Positions 1 to 6,698 of a DNA stretch of 6,793 nt are shown here, piece by piece. The DNA is from JAHRVQ01 sp047616645 (lineage in GTDB: Bacteria; Pseudomonadota; Gammaproteobacteria; Pseudomonadales; Azotimanducaceae), in contig JBLHIH010000185.1 of the NCBI GenBank assembly GCA_047616645.1, forward strand, positions 1-6,793. The letters are read 5' to 3'. A program made the translations under genes and the position numbers. A model generated the notes under the pieces. The model saw only the letters and a list, made by a program, of their open reading frames with translations, did no database searches and was not told the origin of the DNA. Every line of letters begins with the position of its first letter. Position 1 is the first letter of the stretch.

Positions 1-5
1 CCCAG

Positions 6-879
6 TTAAGCTACTTTTTGTAAATCATTGTTTTGTCTTTCAAAGTCATTAGGGCTTTGGTAATCCAAATACGAATGAAGTCTATGGCTGTTGTACCACA
101 TGGTTATGCAATTCAAGATATCTTGTTGGGCGCTAAATTGGGTTGAGTAATTACGCCAATGCACTCGCTCTTGTTTTAGGCTTCCAAAGAAACTTTCTGC
201 TACAGCATTGACCCAGCAACATCCTTTTTTACTCATGCTGCCAATAAAGCCATGTGTCTTGATAAGGCGGCGATAAGCGTTACTTTCATATTACACACCT
301 TATTTTGAGAGCACAATCAATCCTGCCTTTGGTTGTCGTTGCCATGGTTAATGCGTCACACACCAAACTGGCCCTCATTCTTGAACTTATACACCAGCCG
401 ACAACTTTGCGTGAATATAAATCAATCACCACAGCTAAATACAACCAGCCTTCTGATGTCCAAACGTAGGTGATATCTTGTACCTAAGCTTGGTCAGGCT
501 TTTGTGCGGCAAAGTCTTGCTTAAGTACATTGCCATAAATGGGCTTTTTATGGTCACTGTTGGTGGTGGCTTTATATTTCTTTTTATACCGTACCCACAC
601 GCCTACTTCTTTCATCCATTGGGCTGTTTTCCTGCGACTCACTGGAAAGCTCAGTATATTCAATACTTTTTGAATACGTCGTTCTCCGTAGGTATTATCG
701 CTGAGCTTGGCGATATCTTTTACCCATTCCAGCATCTCCTGATGCGTTAGGTCATCAGGTTTATCCGTTTGACGCTTCTGGTAACTGTAATAATTGTTTC
801 TTTGTACACCAAGAAGCCTGCACATTAAACGCACAGGCTAGTTCTTATTCTATCGTGTAATAAACGAATACTTCACTTC
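6..879 (-). pseudogene. IS3-family OrfB transposase (DDE integrase fold), broken
   Basis: The protein can be followed in pieces. An N-terminal helix-turn-helix part (RLMCRLLGVQRNNYYSYQ, then the region with YGERRIQ) lies at about 484-834. The first catalytic Asp sits in VQDITYVW just below 484. The C-terminal part, with the catalytic Glu in NAVAESFFGSLKQERVHW and a tail reading YNSHRLHSYLDYQSPNDFE, lies at 6-236. Damage read directly: TAG at 850-852, 838-840 and 484-486 (the last where the family normally has Trp before VQDITY); a shift of frame near 341-345, which looks like loss of about 8 bases; and TAA at 300-302 and 291-293. The second catalytic Asp, expected in an HSDRG-like motif, has become Lys next to these stops. 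The enzyme is therefore dead even if the stops were read through. Function and family are clear; only the exact subgroup is uncertain. Confidence 0.88.
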
Positions 880-903
880 ACTTCGTTTCTTTGGCAAAGG
901 AGC
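878..903 (-). pseudogene. Remnant of IS3 OrfA C-terminus
   Basis: Reading towards lower coordinates, the codons spell roughly SFAKETK and stop at TGA 878-880. This matches the FFAKE-like end of IS3-family OrfA, the small DNA-binding subunit that is normally joined to OrfB by a -1 ribosomal frameshift. A tandem copy of AAGTG here alters the spacing: with one copy, OrfB would lie in the -1 frame, as is usual in this family, but with two copies it does not. Everything upstream of this remnant is gone. It is short, so the call leans on its position next to OrfB. Confidence 0.45.
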
Positions 904-906
904 CCG
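904..906. repeat. Target site duplication CCG, lower-coordinate copy
   Basis: The CCG directly outside the element's end at 907 matches the CCG at 2139-2141 outside the other end. Three bases can match by chance, but they coincide exactly with the ends of the inverted repeats. The outermost G could alternatively be counted in a 16-bp inverted repeat, which would shorten the duplication. Confidence 0.7.
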
Positions 907-933
907 TTGTAGATTCAAGTGATCATCGCAACA
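907..933. repeat. IS30 terminal inverted repeat downstream of the transposase
   Basis: This 27-bp repeat matches the reverse complement of 2112-2138 at 24 positions; the outer 15 are perfect. It overlaps the last codons and stop of the transposase frame (915-917), a compact arrangement usual for small IS elements. Confidence 0.88.
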
Positions 934-2075
934 CTCTTTTCAACCATGTCTGATGGTGTTTTAAATTTCAATGTCTTCCGTGGCCTTTGATTTAATTGAG
1001 TCGCTACCTCGTTTAGTTTTTCTTGAGAATGGGGTGATAAATCTGTCTTTTTGGGGAAGTACTGCCGAATAAGGCTGTTGGTGTTCTCATTGGTGCCTCT
1101 CTGCCATGGGCATTGTGGATCACAAAAGTATACGGGCAAGCCAATTTCTTTAGTTAAATCAGCATGTTTTGCCAATTCCATTCCTCTGTCCCAAGTTAGG
1201 GATTTCCGATATTCGATTGGCATTTTAGTAAATGTATTCAATAGTGCTGCATGAACTGAGCTGGCATCTTTACCTGCTAACTTCAATATAATTGTATAGC
1301 GAGATTTTCGATCAACGAGTGTGGCAATGTGAGTATTGCCAGTACCTGATACTAAATCCCCCTCCCAATGTCCAAGTGACTTTCGATTGTCTATGTTTTT
1401 TGAGCGCTCATGGATAGACACACCATTAACAATATTAATAAAGCCTCTGTTGCCACTTCTTGAATGGAAACGACTGTGGCGCATTGGGTGCTTCCTGCGA
1501 AGATACTCAGTAAATGAATGATGAATAATATTTTTTGACCTGACGTATAAAGACTTATAAATCGTTTCATGCGAGATGTGCATGCTCTTACGTCTTGAGT
1601 ATTCGACTCGCAGCCAGCCTGATATTTGCTCTGGAGACCGTAACAACTCTAACTTATCAATGACCAACTTCTTAAGTTCAGCGTTAACTTCTAGTGCCCC
1701 TAACTTTGGACGTTTTGCCATTCTTTATGAGCGTCGGTCTGCATCAACTGCCTTGTAATAGCGACGTCCTCTATTGCGTGCTACTTCTCTAGAAATAGTT
1801 GAAGGTAACCGTTCAAGCTGACGAGCTATCCCGCGAATACTCATTTTTGCGGAAAGTGAAACTCGGATTTCTTCCCGCTCCTCAAGTATTAGATGTTTAA
1901 TGTTCCTGCTTCTAGGCTTAGGTTTAATACCATCAGTTTCTCGAAGGGCCGTAAAAATTGAACCAGGTTTTGCCTCAATAACGCGCCCAATATCACTGAA
2001 ACCAACTCCTTACTTCCACAAATCGAAAACAAGACATCTCTCTTCTGGGGTAAATGTGCGTTTGATACGTTTCAT
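915..2075 (-). pseudogene. IS30-family transposase, interrupted by two in-frame TAA codons
   Basis: The ATG at 2075-2073, preceded by GAGG at a good distance, opens a single frame of 386 amino acids ending at 915. This is the normal length for IS30-type transposases. The N-terminal part (MKRIKRTFTPEER, later SIRGIARQLERLPSTISREV) is the helix-turn-helix region that recognises the ends. The C-terminal part is the DDE catalytic core: Asp in GHWEGDLVSG (about residue 240), Asp in TWDRGMELAKH (about 296) and Glu in TNENTNSLIRQYFPKK (about 330), with 33 residues between the last two as expected. TAA interrupts the frame at codon 22 (2010-2012) and codon 117 (1725-1727). Both are in phase and fit glutamine CAA changed by one base. 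An ATG at 1721 opens a 268-residue core, but it lacks the DNA-binding domain, so transposition by it alone is unlikely. Confidence 0.92.
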
Positions 2076-2103
2076 AAAATGTCCTCATGCAAATCAGTGT
2101 TTT

Positions 2104-2131
2104 AGTATAACTGTTGCTTTGAACACTTGAA
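2104..2131 (-). promoter_or_regulatory. Possible IS30 transposase promoter
   Basis: On the minus strand, TATACT (2109-2104) is a good -10 match. A poor -35 candidate, TTCAAG (2131-2126), lies 16 bp upstream, inside the terminal repeat. The start codon at 2075 follows, with GAGG placed seven bases before it. The weak -35 makes this tentative. Confidence 0.3.
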
Positions 2132-2138
2132 TCTACAA
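2112..2138. repeat. IS30 terminal inverted repeat upstream of the transposase
   Basis: This is the partner of 907-933, with mismatches only in the inner part (three of 27). It lies just ahead of the transposase start and appears to contain the -35 half of a weak promoter reading into the transposase. Confidence 0.88.
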
Positions 2139-2141
2139 CCG
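2139..2141. repeat. Target site duplication CCG, higher-coordinate copy
   Basis: CCG immediately follows the terminal repeat that ends at 2138 and pairs with CCG at 904-906. Confidence 0.7.
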
Positions 2142-2142
2142 C

Positions 2143-2403
2143 TCTCTTGATGCAGGACAACATCAAACGATAGCGTTAATTGAAGCCTTATCGAGAGAGC
2201 ACAATATCGTTAAACCACTTTGCTGTGTAATGGAGCGTTTCTTAAGACGTTATAAAACAGAGTGGATGCCAAAGCATGGCTACAACCATTTTGAAGAAGC
2301 AGAGCAAGACGTGCTCCGTTATATCTTGAAGCATTACAGTACAAAACGCGGACATAGCTACAACAATTATATGACCCCAGCAAAAGCCGAATTGGTGGCA
2401 TAA
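2143..2403 (+). pseudogene. C-terminal fragment of IS3-family OrfB transposase
   Basis: The open frame reads SLDAGQHQTIALIEALSREH, then VMERFLRRYKTEWMPKHGYN, then YSTKRGHSYNNYMTPAKAE, and stops at TAA 2401-2403. In IS3 transposases the second catalytic Asp lies in an HSD-G-Q motif (here LDAGQH) and the catalytic Glu in NAV-ERF (here CCVMERF), so both ends of the D-35-E core are recognisable. The spacing between them is shorter than usual and the SM-RKG-C-W-DNA stretch is compressed. This suggests an internal deletion of several codons that happens to keep the frame. The first catalytic Asp and the whole N-terminal half are absent, so it is non-functional. Confidence 0.82.
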
Positions 2404-2417
2404 AAACGCTCCTGTTT

Positions 2418-2443
2418 GTGTACAGATTTAGTTGACCACTTCA
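2418..2443 (+). repeat. Probable terminal inverted repeat of IS3 element B (one end only)
   Basis: Fifteen bases after the transposase stop, this 26-base stretch has the look of an IS3-type terminus: its reverse complement starts TGAAGTGGTCAAC. The partner end is not in the window, so the repeat cannot be confirmed by pairing. The call rests on its position between transposase and host gene. Confidence 0.5.
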
Positions 2444-2445
2444 AC

Positions 2446-4057
2446 TTCGCCAAATCTCCTCCTAGTAATGTTGAGTTCAAGGTCTGGCTCGCCCAATTGA
2501 TGGCGCTTGAGGGCTTGCTGAAAATTCCAGAAAGCACGATTAAATGCTTTAATGTAGATCATCCGGAAGAATATAGGCAATGTTTTCAATAGCGCAAATG
2601 TATATGGGCGCGCAGCGACGAGCGGATAGCAACAACGTTTTCGAGAAGTTATCACGCTTGATGTAGATGGTGCTGATGCACAAGCCGCACGCGGCAGTAT
2701 TGCCGTTTTGGCGTGGACACTCGATAAGGATCACCCCACCTCAGAGGCAATGGTAGATGAGATATTGAGAATAGAAGAGAACAATCCGATCACACTACAG
2801 CTTAGAGCAACCTTTAGGCTTTTAGACAATAATACTGTGGGCACGATCTCAGATCTCCGCGCGGTTATAAAATCTGATCCGTCCTCTGTTACGGCTGTTC
2901 TCGCCCTCGGTCAAGCACATACGGCAAATGATTCTATAGACCTTGCCTTTGATGCTTATCGTAATGTACTTGAGCTAGAGCCCGACAACGCTTCTGGAGT
3001 GCAAAAAATCTCTCAGCTGTTGATCAACCAGGGCAACTACACTGCCGCAGAGCCAATACTGACAAGCCATCTGGAAAAATTTCCGGAAAATGCAGGTGCT
3101 CATGTTTTATTGATCGAATCTTATATTTTGCAGCAACGCTGGAATGACGCATTAGCCTTCACAAGAGAACTAGAAAAGCAAAACCAGCAGCTAGCACGAG
3201 GTATTTACCTAAGGGGGCGTGCGCTTTGCGCGAGTAAGGAATATCACGCTGCAATAACAGCGTTTGAGAAAGTCCTTCAGCTTAGGCCAAGTGCAGTCGA
3301 GGCGCTTTCATATCTCGTCAATACAATGTTCGTAACAGGAGAAGTCAGTGGCACAGAGGCGTACTTGTTGAAGCATATAGAAGCTTACCCGCAGCAAGTA
3401 CATCCACTCGAACTAAAGGGTTCTGTGTATCTGAGCTCCGGGGATTTTGACGCCGCGATAGAGAGCTATCGAGCTGCACTTCTAATCACCCCCCAACTCG
3501 GGTCCGCTCACGTCGCGCTGGGTGGAGCACTTCAAGCAAAAGGTGACTTGCTCGCTGCGCTTAAAGCGTATGACGATGGCCTGGAGTTGTCGCCAACAAA
3601 TGTCTAGCTATTGAATCTCAAAGCGGGATTACTGGAAGCTTTGGAGCGATACCAAGACGCGGTAGATAGCTACAACACAGTGTTGGCCATCGACGGAGAT
3701 AAAGTGATTGCATCTAACAACCTGGCCATGCTTCTAATAGATTACTTTCCCAGTGAGGAAAGCTTTACTCACGCGTCTCACTTAACCAGTAAGTTCGAAG
3801 ATACCAATAAAGCTGTACTGTTGGATACTCGTGGCTGGCTATACTATTACATGGAAGATTACGTTAGTGCTAAGCGAGTGCTAAACCGAGCAGTTGAGGC
3901 AGATGGTGGTGAACGTATATTTCGATTCTATTTGGGGATGATGTATTACAGGCTCTGGGGTAATACATCTGCCAAAATGGAACTAGAAAAATCTCTTGCT
4001 AACGATGCGACATTTGTGGACTCTGATGAGGCGTCTGAATTAGTAAAGAAACTTTAA
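2446..4057 (+). pseudogene. TPR-repeat protein of an exopolysaccharide locus (PrsT-like), 5'-truncated and interrupted
   Basis: From 2630 to 4057 one reading phase encodes a long array of 34-residue tetratricopeptide repeats, with typical signatures such as LAFDAYRNVLELEPDNA, AITAFEKVLQLRP, AIESYRAALLITPQ and ALKAYDDGLELSPTN. The C-terminal part (SNNLAMLL, LLDTRGWLYYYMEDYVSAK, FYLGMMYYRLWGN) resembles the end of PrsT-type TPR proteins of polysaccharide export loci. TAG at 3605-3607 separates two open parts of 299 and 148 codons in the same frame, where a Gln codon is expected. A second TAG lies at 2627-2629 before a matching QQRF. Upstream, the coding signal seems to jump from another frame (AKSPPSNVEFKVWLAQLMALEG, TIKCFNVDHPE) to the main one near 2569, suggesting one extra base. 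The N-terminus, including any signal peptide, was lost at the IS3 border. TPR proteins are scaffolds; the partner is unknown. The TTG at 2708 is not a convincing start. Confidence 0.82.
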
Positions 4058-4155
4058 ACCCTAAAGCTGGATTAATTGCTGGCTAGCTGGTATTAATAAT
4101 TGATATAGGCGGGCTCAACTAGACTGCTCAGCTATGTCCACAGACTTCTTAATGG
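4058..4155. other. Intergenic gap between convergent genes, with a short direct repeat
   Basis: The TPR pseudogene and the glycosyltransferase gene end facing each other here. AGCTGGATTAAT at 4065-4076 recurs as AGCTGGTATTAAT at 4085-4097, with a further GCTGG between them. The two ATTAAT boxes can pair into a weak AT stem. I see no GC-rich hairpin followed by a T-run in either direction, so no intrinsic terminator is called. Confidence 0.4.
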
Positions 4156-5349
4156 CTATAAAAACAACAGCCGATAAGCCTCGAGCAATTTCGGCTCTTC
4201 ATATTTCCATTCTAGTTCAGTAATAATGCGATTGCGACCAAAATCACCCATAGCCTTTCGCTTTATCTGATCGTCAAGTAACAAGAGTATTTTCTCCGCT
4301 AAGTCTTTCGTATCATTCCTGCGTGCATAGAGAGATGCCTCCTGAGCTGAAAAGCGCCCTTCGCTTAAATCGAACTGCACAATGGGCTTGGCCAACGCCA
4401 TATATTCCATGATTTTATTCATTGTGGACTTATCGTTCATCTCGTTGGCCACGTCAGGATTTACACAGACATCTGCTGTATTAAGCATTTCCAGCATCTG
4501 CTGATCTGAAACGCGTCCGGTAAACGTAACATAGTTCTCTACCCCTAACTCCTTCGCATAGGCCTGTAGGCTAGCAAGCTCTGTTCCGCCTCCTACCAGC
4601 CCGAAGTGCACATCAGTTCGGTTCTTATGTTCTACAATATATTGCAGAGCTCGCAGCAAGTAATCGATGCCTTCTTGCTTGCCCATCACTCCAACATAAC
4701 CGACTAGATATTTTCGGCCTTTTTTAAGGGCGAGTACTGGCTCAATGATCTTTAATCGACTAAGTTTCGGACCGCTTCTAACAACTGTCACTTTGTCGGG
4801 GTGCATACCGCCGCGATCTATGGCTATCTGCTTATAAGATTCGTTGGTGGCGATAGATATATCAGCTGTTTTGAACGTGAGTCTCTCGCAAAGTAGCATC
4901 AACCGATAGAAAAAATCGCGCCGGCCAAACTTAGCTTCATAGAGTTCAGGGTTAATGTCATGGTGGTCAAAAAGAAACTTCTTGTGAAAAAAGAATTTGA
5001 AAAATCCGCCGACAAGAAAGATCAAGTCCGGTGGATTACAAGCATGAATTGCATCAAAGCCATGGCTGAATAATACTTTGAACGACAGGTAAAACTCCCA
5101 ATATAACGCCACACTGTATTCTAGTGCGTAGCCTAAGGCACCTTCAGCCTCCGGCGGTAAAGGATGCCGATAGATATGGATCCCGTCTAGGCATTCATAC
5201 TTTTCTTCATAACCTTTGCCAGTAGGACAGATAATAGTAACTTGGTATCCATTTTGATGCAGCGTTGTCGCCTCCTGCCAAACTCGGCGATCGAATGGAG
5301 AAGGAAGATTTTCAACTATAAAGAGGATTCGCTTACCAGCAGATGCCAT
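4156..5349 (-). CDS. Family-4 glycosyltransferase (GT-B fold), exopolysaccharide biosynthesis
   Basis: A full-length protein of 397 residues, normal for this family. The N-terminal half (about 5-185) is an acceptor-binding Rossmann-like domain: RILFIVENLPSPFDRRVWQE at the start, then HACNPPDLIFLVGG and FDHHDINPELYEAKFG, signatures common in WbuB-like GT4 enzymes of polysaccharide clusters. The C-terminal half (about 205-385) binds the nucleotide sugar: GYVGVMGKQEGIDYLLRA, FGLVGGGTEL, and NPDVANEMNDKSTMNKIMEYMALAKPIV, where Glu of KIMEYMA occupies the usual E-x7-E region. No transmembrane helix or signal is evident, although aromatic stretches (WEFYLSF, FFKFFFHKKF) suggest contact with the inner membrane. 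The chosen ATG at 5349 has AGGG seven bases upstream; ATG 5352 and TTG 5364 are alternatives. It overlaps the dehydrogenase gene by 17 bases, so the two are co-transcribed and probably translationally coupled. Donor and acceptor sugars cannot be told from sequence. Confidence 0.9.
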   Translation of the reverse strand: MASAGKRILFIVENLPSPFDRRVWQEATTLHQNGYQVTIICPTGKGYEEKYECLDGIHIYRHPLPPEAEGALGYALEYSVALYWEFYLSFKVLFSHGFDAIHACNPPDLIFLVGGFFKFFFHKKFLFDHHDINPELYEAKFGRRDFFYRLMLLCERLTFKTADISIATNESYKQIAIDRGGMHPDKVTVVRSGPKLSRLKIIEPVLALKKGRKYLVGYVGVMGKQEGIDYLLRALQYIVEHKNRTDVHFGLVGGGTELASLQAYAKELGVENYVTFTGRVSDQQMLEMLNTADVCVNPDVANEMNDKSTMNKIMEYMALAKPIVQFDLSEGRFSAQEASLYARRNDTKDLAEKILLLLDDQIKRKAMGDFGRNRIITELEWKYEEPKLLEAYRLLFL

Positions 5350-6646
5350 CATACCGCCCTGCAATACTGCGATGATTGACTATTCCGACTAAGTCAACAA
5401 TCACCTGCTCTTCGTTCGTCATGGCCATAATATTTTTAAATTCGTTCGCGCCGTTACCAATGACAATGGTCTGCCCATGGGAAATTGCTTCGTCGAGCGT
5501 TTCCACCATCAGCGAGGAAATGTGAGGAATAGCATTGATGATATAGTCTTTATTGGCGCCTGTCAGTCTTGCGAGGTTTACGCTTTTATCATATAGGCAC
5601 AGTTCATACCCCTTCCCGATCAGGCGCTCTACCACTTCAACCAGCGGACTTTCTCGCAAGTCGTCGGTCCCTACCTTGAAACTAATGCCCAGTATCGAGA
5701 CTTTCTTGTTGCCCTTATCCGTAATCATCGCTACGCCACGATCAATTTGCTTGGCGTTATTAGTGAGGATGTTACCAATAATTGGAAGCTCTAGATCGAG
5801 CGACTTCGCTTTATAATTAAGTGCCCGTACGTCTTTAGGTAGGCAGGAACCGCCAAATGCGAAGCCCGGCTTCATGTAGTAGGATGACAGGTTAAGCTTC
5901 GTGTCCTGACAAAAGATATCCATGACGTCTTGGCCGTCGAGACGGATGGCTTTACAAAGATTGCCAATTTCATTGGCAAAACCTACTTTAACCGCATGCC
6001 ATACATTATCGGTGTATTTCACCATTTCCGCAGTTTCGATGTCGGTCCGAATGAGTGGAGCACTGAGGTCACTATATAGCCTAGCTAGCAACTCTCCACT
6101 TGTTGTGCCAATTTCTCCAATAACTGTTTTAGGCGGATTATAGTAATCGTATATCGCAGTACCTTCTCGCAAGAACTCGGGATTATTGCAAACACCAAAA
6201 TTGGCGCCCGCTTTTTTACCCGAAATCTTTTCGAGAGTGGGGATAACAACATCACGCATACTGCCTGGCAGTATGGTACTGCGTATCACTATGACGTGAA
6301 AATCGTCCTTATTTCGCAACACAGAGCCAATGTCTTGACACACTCTCTCGACAAAGGATAGATCCAAGTTCCCATTTGCTTGACTGGGGGTACCAACGGA
6401 AATAAAGGAAATCGTTGTATTAGTGACCGCGTACTCCGCATCACTCGTCGCCTCTAATCGGCCACTAGTGACGCCTGTTACAAGCAGCGCTTCCAGATCC
6501 TTTTCGATAACCGGAGCCAAACCCTGATTGATAAGGTCCACCTTAGTGGGATTAGGGTCGACACCAATCACGGTGTGTCCGTCGCTGCTCAGGCACGCAG
6601 CGGAGACAGCCCCCACATATCCCATACCGAAAATACTGATCTTCAT
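5333..6646 (-). CDS. algD: GDP-mannose 6-dehydrogenase (AlgD type)
   Basis: This enzyme oxidises a nucleotide sugar at C6 in two NAD-dependent steps; AlgD turns GDP-mannose into GDP-mannuronate in the cytoplasm. At 437 residues it is within one residue of Pseudomonas AlgD and shares its GICW C-terminus. Visible features: GMGYVG NAD site at 7-12 with Asp30 ending the second strand; SVGTPS at 83-88; RSTILPG at 122-128; NNPEFLRE with Glu157; KYTDNVWHA with Lys210, Asn214 and His217; FAFGGSCLPKDVRAL with the catalytic Cys268; and SFKVGTDDLRESP with Lys324 and Arg331. These positions coincide with AlgD numbering as I recall it. The residue before Asn214 is Asp, where P. aeruginosa has Cys213. The ATG at 6646 lacks a clear ribosome binding site and an in-frame TAA lies five codons upstream, so the start cannot extend. 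UDP-glucose or UDP-ManNAc as substrate is possible but less likely. It is the first substantial gene of the operon. Confidence 0.9.
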   Translation of the reverse strand: MKISIFGMGYVGAVSAACLSSDGHTVIGVDPNPTKVDLINQGLAPVIEKDLEALLVTGVTSGRLEATSDAEYAVTNTTISFISVGTPSQANGNLDLSFVERVCQDIGSVLRNKDDFHVIVIRSTILPGSMRDVVIPTLEKISGKKAGANFGVCNNPEFLREGTAIYDYYNPPKTVIGEIGTTSGELLARLYSDLSAPLIRTDIETAEMVKYTDNVWHAVKVGFANEIGNLCKAIRLDGQDVMDIFCQDTKLNLSSYYMKPGFAFGGSCLPKDVRALNYKAKSLDLELPIIGNILTNNAKQIDRGVAMITDKGNKKVSILGISFKVGTDDLRESPLVEVVERLIGKGYELCLYDKSVNLARLTGANKDYIINAIPHISSLMVETLDEAISHGQTIVIGNGANEFKNIMAMTNEEQVIVDLVGIVNHRSIAGRYDGICW

Positions 6647-6675
6647 AGTGCGAGTACTTTAACAAAAAAAAACAT
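6643..6675 (-). CDS. Possible ten-codon leader peptide coupled to the dehydrogenase gene
   Basis: ATG at 6675-6673, preceded by GGAG at 6683-6680, opens a frame encoding MFFFVKVLAL. It stops at TGA 6645-6643, which overlaps the dehydrogenase ATG as ATGA. The dehydrogenase start has no ribosome binding site of its own, so ribosomes finishing this peptide could restart there. The initial run of nine T bases also offers a slippage site. This is an inference from layout; such a short frame can occur by chance. Confidence 0.35.
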   Translation of the reverse strand: MFFFVKVLAL

Positions 6676-6698
6676 GCTTCTCCATTTAACTCAGGTTG

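Larger units (their letters stand above)
1..906 (-). mobile_element. Degenerate IS3-family insertion sequence (element A), truncated at both ends
   Basis: This stretch is the body of an IS3-family element read right to left. It contains a decayed orfB transposase and only the last few codons of orfA. The 3' end runs to the window edge just after the orfB stop at 6-8, so its terminal repeat is not visible. The other end stops at the IS30 boundary at 906, so most of orfA and the upstream terminal repeat are missing. No intact orfAB frame remains, so the element cannot make its own transposase. Assignment rests on the transposase protein; the exact IS name would need a database comparison. Confidence 0.85.
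907..2138 (-). mobile_element. IS30-family insertion sequence, complete ends, 1232 bp
   Basis: Both ends are visible. The first 15 bases (TTGTAGATTCAAGTG) are repeated exactly as an inverted copy ending at 2138. With mismatches the repeat extends to 27 bp, 24 of them matching. The element is flanked on each side by CCG (904-906 and 2139-2141), a 3-bp duplication of the size known for IS30-family insertion. It holds one transposase frame filling nearly the whole length, with no passenger gene. The ends look functional, so a related transposase acting in trans could in principle move it, but its own transposase is interrupted by two stop codons. Confidence 0.92.
2139..2443 (+). mobile_element. 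3' remnant of a second IS3-family element (element B)
   Basis: This fragment reads in the opposite direction to element A and encodes a different transposase C-terminus, so it is not a copy of A. Its 5' part is missing up to the IS30 junction. Its 3' side ends in a sequence starting GTGTACAGATTTAG and finishing ...CCACTTCA near 2443. Read inverted, this begins with TG, as IS3-family ends usually do. TPR coding sequence begins immediately afterwards, so this border marks where the element interrupted the TPR gene. The exact last base is uncertain by a few positions. Confidence 0.75.

Noticed and set aside
478..750. Plus-strand open frame with hydrophobic stretches
   Set aside because: It is antisense to the IS3 OrfB transposase, and its hydrophobic look comes from the complement of transposase codons.
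1900..2130. Plus-strand open frame through the IS30 terminal repeat
   Set aside because: It is antisense to the N-terminal part of the IS30 transposase and runs into the repeat; no supporting start signal.
907..2443. A composite transposon carrying cargo between the IS elements
   Set aside because: No non-transposase gene lies between the elements. The two IS3 fragments differ from each other and each has lost an end, so they cannot act as a matched pair.
2428..2655. Minus-strand open frame of 75 codons across the IS3-TPR border
   Set aside because: It crosses the end of the IS3 element into the TPR gene, has no recognisable domain or ribosome binding site, and lies antisense to better-supported coding sequence.
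291..3607. A reassigned genetic code with TAA/TAG read as glutamine, since many stops fall at Gln positions
   Set aside because: The two long intact genes (4156-6646) encode their glutamines with CAA/CAG, contain no internal TAA/TAG and end normally. The IS3 and TPR genes also carry frameshifts and truncations, and some stops replace Trp or other residues. Ordinary pseudogene decay explains the data.
3611..4057. A separate small TPR gene starting after the TAG at 3605
   Set aside because: It is in exactly the same phase as the upstream frame, continues the repeat array without a break, and starts at a non-ATG codon with no ribosome binding site; it is the tail of one interrupted gene.
4058..4155. 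A bidirectional intrinsic terminator between the convergent genes
   Set aside because: Only a weak AT-rich pairing of two ATTAAT boxes is visible, with no GC-rich stem followed by a T-run on either strand.
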